From: Chloroflexota bacterium
GTDB lineage: Bacteria > Chloroflexota > Anaerolineae > Caldilineales > Caldilineaceae
Direction: 5' to 3'
Assembly: GCA_016861025.1 (NCBI GenBank)
Contig: BOKO01000014.1
Coordinates: 79,829-143,828, forward strand
DNA length: 64,000 bases
The notes under the pieces were generated by a model, which saw only the letters and a program-made list of their open reading frames with translations, did not search any database and was not told the DNA's origin. Every line of letters begins with the position of its first letter. The first letter of the stretch is position 1. Positions 53,898 through 64,000 of this stretch are shown here, one piece after another. The position numbers and the translations under genes are program-made.

Positions 53898-53922
53898 AAA
53901 AACGGGCGCAAAGGCCCGTTTT
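53898..53922 (-). terminator. Attenuator-like hairpin between infC and rpmI
   Basis: AAAACGGGC pairs with GCCCGTTTT over CTTTGC, with TTTTTG after it on the minus strand. It would terminate part of the transcripts between infC and rpmI, or be controlled by a ribosomal protein; the rest of the 215-base gap has no ORF. Confidence 0.65.
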
Positions 53923-54027
53923 GCTGCGAACCGCAATATTGCAGAATACCCGACGTGCGTCGGAATGTCAATTGTCAATGGGTGGTGAAGCGAACTTGGA
54001 TATCTGTCGAGTCGCTTCGGATGCCCA

Positions 54028-54570
54028 TCAGTTTTGCGGCGCCAGGATCATCACCATGCTGTTGCCGTCAAACGTCGGCATCGACTCTACGGTGACGACA
54101 TCGGCGGTGTCGTTCGCCACGCGCTCGAGCAGAACGCGCGCTACTTCTGGGTGCTGCATCTCGCGCCCGCGAAAGCGAATCCGCACGCGCACTTTGGCGC
54201 CTTCTTTGGCAAACTTGCGGATGCGCGAGATCACGACATCAACGTCGTGATCATCGGTCTTCGGGCGCAGGCGCAGCTCTTTGACTTCGATCTGCTTTTG
54301 CGCCTTGCGCGACTCGCGCTCGCGCTTCTGTTTTTCGTACAGATACTTGCCATAATCCATCAGCCGACAGACTGGTGGATCGGCATTGGGCGCCACTTCG
54401 ACGAGGTCGAGTTCACGCTCCGTCGCCAACGCCAGCGCTTCGCGCGTGGGCAAAATGCCAAGCTGTTCGCCGGTCTTGTCGATCACCCGCACACGCGGCG
54501 CACGAATCTCCGAGTTAATGCGCGTCGAGTCGGCTGAACCTGACCGTTGTGCAAAATCTTTCTTTGTAAT
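54028..54570 (-). CDS. infC: Translation initiation factor IF-3, AUU start
   Basis: 180-residue factor that keeps 30S subunits apart from 50S and checks the start codon. The conserved N-terminal part RINSEIRAPRVRVIDKTGEQLGIL is only included if translation starts upstream of the first ordinary start (GTG 54492). In that frame, from the stop codon at 54594-54592 to 54492, there is no ATG, GTG or TTG. AAAGGAG lies 7 bases before an ATT codon (54570-54568). AUU is the known start of infC in E. coli and other bacteria, where IF-3 represses its own mRNA. Linker and C-domain are complete (LMDYGKYLYEKQKR, LRPKTDDHDVDVVISRIRKFAKEGAKVRVRIRFRGREMQHPE). Confidence 0.9.
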   Translation of the reverse strand: MTKKDFAQRSGSADSTRINSEIRAPRVRVIDKTGEQLGILPTREALALATERELDLVEVAPNADPPVCRLMDYGKYLYEKQKRERESRKAQKQIEVKELRLRPKTDDHDVDVVISRIRKFAKEGAKVRVRIRFRGREMQHPEVARVLLERVANDTADVVTVESMPTFDGNSMVMILAPQN

Positions 54571-54681
54571 CGGAATGCTCCTTTGGCAATCTCAGAACAA
54601 CATACTTCAGCAATGCACGACATTCCAGGCAGATAATTGCAAGACAATGGGGTGCGCTGCCGCTTCACCAATCAGTAGCGG

Positions 54682-54710
54682 AGTATAGCACCCTACCTCT
54701 GGCGCGTCAA
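54682..54710 (-). promoter_or_regulatory. Promoter of infC-rpmI-rplT
   Basis: On the minus strand TTGACG (54710-54705), 17-base spacer, TATACT (54687-54682). The leader is about 105 bases to the AUU codon. Confidence 0.75.
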
Positions 54711-54757
54711 GTGTTTAAGGACTGGTTTGACGCCTATAAAACGATTATCGTCGCTCT

Positions 54758-58807
<4,050 letters not shown>

Positions 58808-59020
58808 GGTGGTTGCGCCTGCCAGGAATTAGTTTGCATAATCGGAACCGATGTTCTATAGATGCACGGGCATTATAGCAAAGAACAGACAGCGCGACGA
58901 ACCGGCGCAGGCTGCGTGCGCGTTCCACGCAGGGGCGATTCCTGACTTTAGGCGTTCTATGATAGATATAGAAAGGTGAAGGTTGTTCACCGATTCGATG
59001 CTCATCGAAAGTATCTCATT

Positions 59021-59860
59021 ATGAAGAAGCGATTCATAAGCGTCAGAAATGCAGAATTTCAGATTATCCAATCGCTCAAACACAATCGGGCGAAACGCCA
59101 TCAGTTGGAAGAGATTTTTGTTGAAGGGATCGAATCGATAAAACAAGCGATCAGCGCTGGCATCGAAATCACAAGAATCGTTGTGTACGATGAGGCAGGA
59201 TTATCGGATTGGGGTAAAGCTCTTGTCCGAACCAGCAAAGCACAGTTGATTGTAATGACATTTGATCTATACAAAGAGCTTTGTGACCGCAGTGAACCCT
59301 CTGAGCTCCTCATCACGGCCAAGGTCGCGCCGGTGCGTCTGGAGGAGCTTACCCTGCCCGATCAGCCTGTCGTGCTGATCTTCGACCGGCCGAGCGACCA
59401 CGGCAATTTCGGCTCGCTCATTCGCTCGGCAAATGCTTTCGACGTGGACGCGGTTTTCGTGGTCGGGCACGGGATCGACTGGTACGAGCCAAAGGTGATT
59501 CGCGCCAGTCTGGGCGCAGTCTTTCACACCGCCATCGTTCAGATACAGTCGATGCAGGCATTAAAAGACTGGATCGCACAGGAAAAAGCGCGCAACAACA
59601 TTCGTATCGTCGGCGCCGATTCGACAGGAAACGACTCGCTGGTTGACGTTGCACTGCACAGACCGGTCGCGCTCATCCTTGGCAACGAAGCCAAGGGGAT
59701 GAGCGTCGCCTTGAAAGAAGTATGCGACCAGCTTGTGAGAATTCCGATTTCCGGCGTGGTCAATTCGCTGAATGTTGCCTGCGCCGGCTCGATTTTGCTG
59801 TGGGACATCTACAGAAACGATAGAAGGAACTACGGCAGCCCGTCACGGCGGAGGCGATGA
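59021..59860 (+). CDS. TrmH/SpoU family RNA 2'-O-methyltransferase
   Basis: 279-residue SPOUT methyltransferase. N-terminal RNA-binding part with FVEGIESIKQAISAGIEITRIVVYDEAG; catalytic domain with VVLIFDRPSDHGNFGSLIRSANAF, VALILGNEAKGMS and IPISGVVNSLNVACAGSILLWDIYR. The first about 260 bases of the gene are visibly richer in A/T than the rest. A possible upstream start is GTG 58976 (AAAGG next to it), but ATG 59021 gives the better N-terminus. Divergent from dnaE. Confidence 0.88.
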   Translation: MKKRFISVRNAEFQIIQSLKHNRAKRHQLEEIFVEGIESIKQAISAGIEITRIVVYDEAGLSDWGKALVRTSKAQLIVMTFDLYKELCDRSEPSELLITAKVAPVRLEELTLPDQPVVLIFDRPSDHGNFGSLIRSANAFDVDAVFVVGHGIDWYEPKVIRASLGAVFHTAIVQIQSMQALKDWIAQEKARNNIRIVGADSTGNDSLVDVALHRPVALILGNEAKGMSVALKEVCDQLVRIPISGVVNSLNVACAGSILLWDIYRNDRRNYGSPSRRRR

Positions 59861-59992
59861 CCTACGCGACGAACGCTTGCCCCAAATGAGAAGTAGACCC
59901 AAGATATTCCACTTGGTTCAGCAACGACGGGCAGACGTGATAGAATAAGAGTGGGCTGCAAAGTCGCCGGGGCTGACAACAGGAGGTATGCC

Positions 59993-60331
59993 ATGACAAT
60001 GACTGTTACGATCCCAGATGGACTGGCGCATCAAGTGCAGGAACGCGCCAGGTTGTGGCGTCGCCCTCCAGAAGATATTGTCCTTGACATCTTGCGCCGC
60101 GCCTTCACAGAGCCTCCCATCGCAGATGTCGATGAAGTCGTCGCTAGAATCAAGTCTGCACCGCCCAACCCGCACAATATTCGGAAACCACACGGTGCAT
60201 TGGCGGATGTGCTGCGCCGCGAATCTGAAGACGACGATTTTGATCTCGATATGTGGAATCGAGAATGGGCCGCGGTTGAGGCAGAAATTCAGGCAATCAA
60301 CCGGGCGAATGACCTTGCAGAAAGCCGTTGA
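59993..60331 (+). CDS. VapB-like antitoxin
   Basis: 112-residue protein immediately before the PIN toxin gene. The start MTMTVTIPDGLAHQVQERARLWRRPPEDIVLDILRRAF is a ribbon-helix-helix-like or DUF2281-like antitoxin head; the acidic C-terminal half (EDDDFDLDMWNREWAAVEAEIQAINRAN) is a likely toxin-binding tail. AGGAGGT lies 5 bases before ATG 59993. It is called by position and layout rather than by a clear domain. Confidence 0.75.
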   Translation: MTMTVTIPDGLAHQVQERARLWRRPPEDIVLDILRRAFTEPPIADVDEVVARIKSAPPNPHNIRKPHGALADVLRRESEDDDFDLDMWNREWAAVEAEIQAINRANDLAESR

Positions 60332-60340
60332 TGAATTTAC

Positions 60341-60742
60341 ATGCCCGCCTATCTGCTTGATACGAATCATGCTTCACCGTTGGTTACTCTACAACATCCC
60401 CTCCGCAAACGCGTCTTGCAGCATCTTGATGCAGGCGACAGTTTTGCGATTTGTGTGCCTGTCCTGACCGAGACGCTATTCGGAATCAGTATCCTGCCGA
60501 GAGCATCCGCCAATCGCGCAGAGTGGTCTTTACTGCAACTCCGATTCCCGTGCTACATACCAGATGAGACAGATGCAGCGTTGGCCGCTGACTTGCAGAT
60601 CGCTTTGAGGCGACGAGGCATACAGCTTGCTACCGTCGACGCGCTTATTGCCGTGCTGGCGCTTCGATACGACCTTATCTTGTTGACGACTGATAGCGAT
60701 TATCGCGCTGTTCCTGGCCTGCGCTGGGAGAACTGGCGGTAG
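60341..60742 (+). CDS. VapC-type PIN domain toxin ribonuclease
   Basis: 133-residue PIN protein. Four acidic residues expected in the nuclease centre are present: Asp7 in LLDTNH, Glu in VLTETLFG, Asp in LATVDALIAVLA, and Asp in TTDSDYRAVPGL. It starts 9 bases after the antitoxin stop. VapC toxins cleave tRNA or rRNA unless bound by VapB. The pair is complete, so it may be active. Confidence 0.88.
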   Translation: MPAYLLDTNHASPLVTLQHPLRKRVLQHLDAGDSFAICVPVLTETLFGISILPRASANRAEWSLLQLRFPCYIPDETDAALAADLQIALRRRGIQLATVDALIAVLALRYDLILLTTDSDYRAVPGLRWENWR

Positions 60743-60772
60743 GCGTCAAGCAATGAATGCGAGAACACCTGT

Positions 60773-61567
60773 GTGACAAACTCCGATATTGACGCCCTCC
60801 GTCAGCTCTACACCCAATACGAACGCATCCAGGCCGCATCGCCCGACGTGCGCCGTGAGGCGCTGCCCAACCTGATCCGCCTGATTCCGGTGGAGGCTGG
60901 GGACCGCGGCGCGGTGATCTACTCGCGATTGGACGCGACCAACGCCGACGCAACGATTCAGGCGCAGATCGAATACTTCCAACAGCTCGGCTGTGATTTC
61001 GAGTGGAAACACTACGACTACGACACACCACCCGATCTCAAGGCGCGGCTGGCGGCGCACGGCTTCGAGTTGGAGGAAAGTGAGACGATCATGGCGCTGC
61101 CACTGGCGCAGGCGCCTGCTGCCTTGCTTCAGCCAGTGCCCCATGATGTGCGTCGCATCCATGATCCCGACGAACTCGACGCCATTCAGCGCATCAAAGC
61201 GGAAGTCTGGGGCGAAGAACGTGGCTTTGTCGCGCAGTTTCTGAGATTGACGCTGACCCAGTCGCCGGAACACATCAGCATCTACATCGCCTATGCGGGC
61301 GAACTGCCGGTTGCGTGCGGCTGGATCTACTTCCCAACGGAGAGTCCGTTCGCCAGTCTGTGGGGCGGTTCGACGCTGGCAGAACACCGCAAGCAAGGCT
61401 TCTATACGGCATTGTTGGCCGTGCGCGTGCAGGAGGCGATTGCACGCGGCAGGCAATATCTCACCATCGACGCCAGCCCGATGAGCCGCCCTATCGTCGA
61501 GCGCTTTGGCTTCATCCGGCTGGCGGAATCCACGCCGTGCATCTGGCGAGTGTGCAAGGGCCAGTGA
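60773..61567 (+). CDS. GNAT family N-acetyltransferase
   Basis: 264-residue protein. The C-terminal half is a GNAT domain with acetyl-CoA motif GSTLAEHRKQGFYTALLAVRVQEAI and the later FGFIRLAESTPCIWRV. The N-terminal half (DIDALRQLYTQYERIQAASPDVRREALPNLIRLIP) resembles the partner domain in similar two-part GNAT proteins. The start is GTG 60773, in frame, with no strong ribosome binding site. The substrate is unknown. It follows vapC by 30 bases on the same strand. Confidence 0.8.
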   Translation: MTNSDIDALRQLYTQYERIQAASPDVRREALPNLIRLIPVEAGDRGAVIYSRLDATNADATIQAQIEYFQQLGCDFEWKHYDYDTPPDLKARLAAHGFELEESETIMALPLAQAPAALLQPVPHDVRRIHDPDELDAIQRIKAEVWGEERGFVAQFLRLTLTQSPEHISIYIAYAGELPVACGWIYFPTESPFASLWGGSTLAEHRKQGFYTALLAVRVQEAIARGRQYLTIDASPMSRPIVERFGFIRLAESTPCIWRVCKGQ

Positions 61568-61568
61568 T

Positions 61569-62971
<1,403 letters not shown>

Positions 62972-62975
<4 letters not shown>

Positions 62976-63832
62976 GTCTGCACAGCATCCAAAATCCAGC
63001 GTTGCAGCGCCACTGCCGCCCCATCTTCGTCGATAGTGGGCGCCACCCAATCGGCGACAGCTTTGACATGTTCGCCAGCGTTGCCCATCGCCACGGCAAA
63101 ACCAGCAGCCTCCAACATCGGAATATCGTTGTCGCTGTCGCCGATTGCCATCACACGACGGATGTCGAGGCCGAGCAGATTGCACAGCCGGCGCAGACCG
63201 CTGCCTTTATCGACGCCAGGCGCCGTCGCCTCGACCAGCCACTCATGCGTGCGCGTGACAGTGAGCGGAGGTGTGAAGCGACGCTGATATTCGGGCAGCA
63301 GGTCGATGTCGTCGGGCAGGCCATGATTGAAGGCGATCACTTTGATCGGTGGGTGTGCGTCTGCGTTTTCCAGCAGCGGCGAGAACGAATCGACCAGCGC
63401 AGCCGGCGCACCGAGCAGGTGGTGGAGAAGGTCTTCTTCGTCTGCCGTCCGCCCGCGCGCGTTCTGGTAGATCTGTGTGCGCCCTTCGGCGTCGTTGAAA
63501 TAGAACGCCGTGGTGTAACGATGTTCGTCGACAAAAGCAGCGATGGCGCGCGCCTTGTCGAGCGGCAGAAGCACCTCAGAAAGCACGCGGCCCGTAACCG
63601 GGTCGCCAATCACCGCGCCCTGTGTAGCGATCACCGGATGCGTCAGATGAAAGTCGCCGGGGATGTTGTGGCGAATATAATCAAGCGTGCGGCCAGTGCC
63701 GATTGTGACCGGCACGCCAACAGCCTGCACAGCGTCGATGGCGTCGTGCACGGCCTGGCTGATGCGAGTGCGTTTGTAGGCGTTCAGAATCGTACCGTCG
63801 AGATCGAGGACAACAAGGTCAAAAGGGCGCAT
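62972..63832 (-). CDS. Cof-type HAD-IIB hydrolase
   Basis: 286-residue haloacid-dehalogenase phosphatase. Motif I LVVLDLDGTILN (nucleophile Asp), motif II VTIGTGRTL, and the late motifs KGSGLRRLCNLLGLD and MAIGDSDNDIPMLEAAG are intact. The cap is of the IIB (sugar phosphate) type. I placed the start at 63832 (MRPFDLVVLD) as the longer frame adds unrelated residues; AAGGC lies a few bases upstream. Coupled to the M1 peptidase. Substrate unknown. Confidence 0.88.
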
Positions 63833-63909
63833 AGTTGCCTTATCCGGCGCCTGATGTCGCGCCGACTGTGAAATAATTGAGACGTGGTCATAAATCGAAA
63901 AGTGGGAAA

Positions 63910-63940
63910 AGCCGCACCCTGAAGTAGTCAAAGTGCGGCT
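63910..63940. terminator. Hairpin near the right end
   Basis: AGCCGCAC pairs with GTGCGGCT around a 15-base loop, between the HAD gene and the next plus-strand start. Terminator or leader structure, not decided. Confidence 0.35.
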
Positions 63941-63991
63941 ACCTCCGTAGCATAGTAGTTGCGAAACCGGTCTACACCAGGAGGCAACGAC

Positions 63992-64000
63992 ATGCTACAT
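63992..64000 (+). CDS. Start of a gene cut by the window edge
   Basis: ATG 63992 follows AGGAGG (from 63979) at good spacing; only three codons are inside. Product unknown. Confidence 0.4.

Overview
The window looks like chromosomal DNA from a GC-rich, Gram-positive-type or monoderm bacterium, most likely a member of the Chloroflexota (Anaerolineae/Caldilineae-like). This is inference from several signs. The binding lipoproteins have long Ala/Pro/Glu linkers after the lipobox. The pgpH-ybeY-dgkA order is conserved. Opp- and sugar-type ABC transporters, LacI and Gfo/Idh/MocA dehydrogenases are abundant, and the S41 protease has a GTGTVL signature in place of GKGTVQ. I see no phage, transposase, CRISPR array or rRNA.

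Layout. 1-3180: c-di-AMP phosphodiesterase-like pgpH (left end cut), ybeY, dgkA. 3.2-10.9 kb: single genes separated by strong hairpins: a lipoprotein, an aldo/keto reductase, a universal stress protein, isocitrate lyase, a zinc-ribbon/cold-shock fusion, tRNA-Cys, an orphan response regulator and a CtpA-like protease. 11.0-19.8 kb, minus strand: obg-nadD, aminotransferase/2-hydroxyacid dehydrogenase, a DUF1638 protein, an ABC-2 exporter, then an epimerase/Gfo pair. 19.9-22.5 kb: an M29-like peptidase and a GNAT protein. 22.5-39.7 kb, minus strand: a large carbohydrate catabolic region holding a URO-D-like protein, two TIM-barrel isomerases/lyases, MsrA, a BadF-type kinase, AnmK, three Gfo dehydrogenases, an MFS carrier and a complete Opp-type ABC transporter. 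Arrays of a 7-base GAGATTG repeat interrupt it. 40.2-47.4 kb, plus strand: LacI regulator, sugar ABC transporter, a lipoprotein glycoside hydrolase and a GH18-like enzyme. A secreted SH3b-PA14-PA14 protein and a GH20-like enzyme follow. 50.8-58.8 kb, minus strand: housekeeping genes dnaE, infC-rpmI-rplT and a SpoU methyltransferase, plus a membrane-anchored helix-hairpin-helix protein coupled to a 38-residue membrane peptide. 59-64 kb: a TrmH-type methyltransferase, a VapBC-like pair, GNAT, an M1 peptidase lipoprotein and a HAD phosphatase.

How the genes work together. The 22-50 kb region reads as one theme. Extracellular or surface glycosidases release sugars; two ABC transporters and an MFS carrier import them; kinases of the amino-sugar and anhydro-sugar classes, Gfo dehydrogenases and TIM-barrel enzymes process them. 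Dehydrogenases next to divalent-metal TIM barrels recall the known oxidise/eliminate/hydrate/reduce routes for glycosides and levoglucosan, but the substrate cannot be read from the sequence. The most secure unusual observation is infC. Its only possible complete reading frame begins at an AUU codon behind a good Shine-Dalgarno site, and it has a clear promoter 112 bases upstream of that codon.
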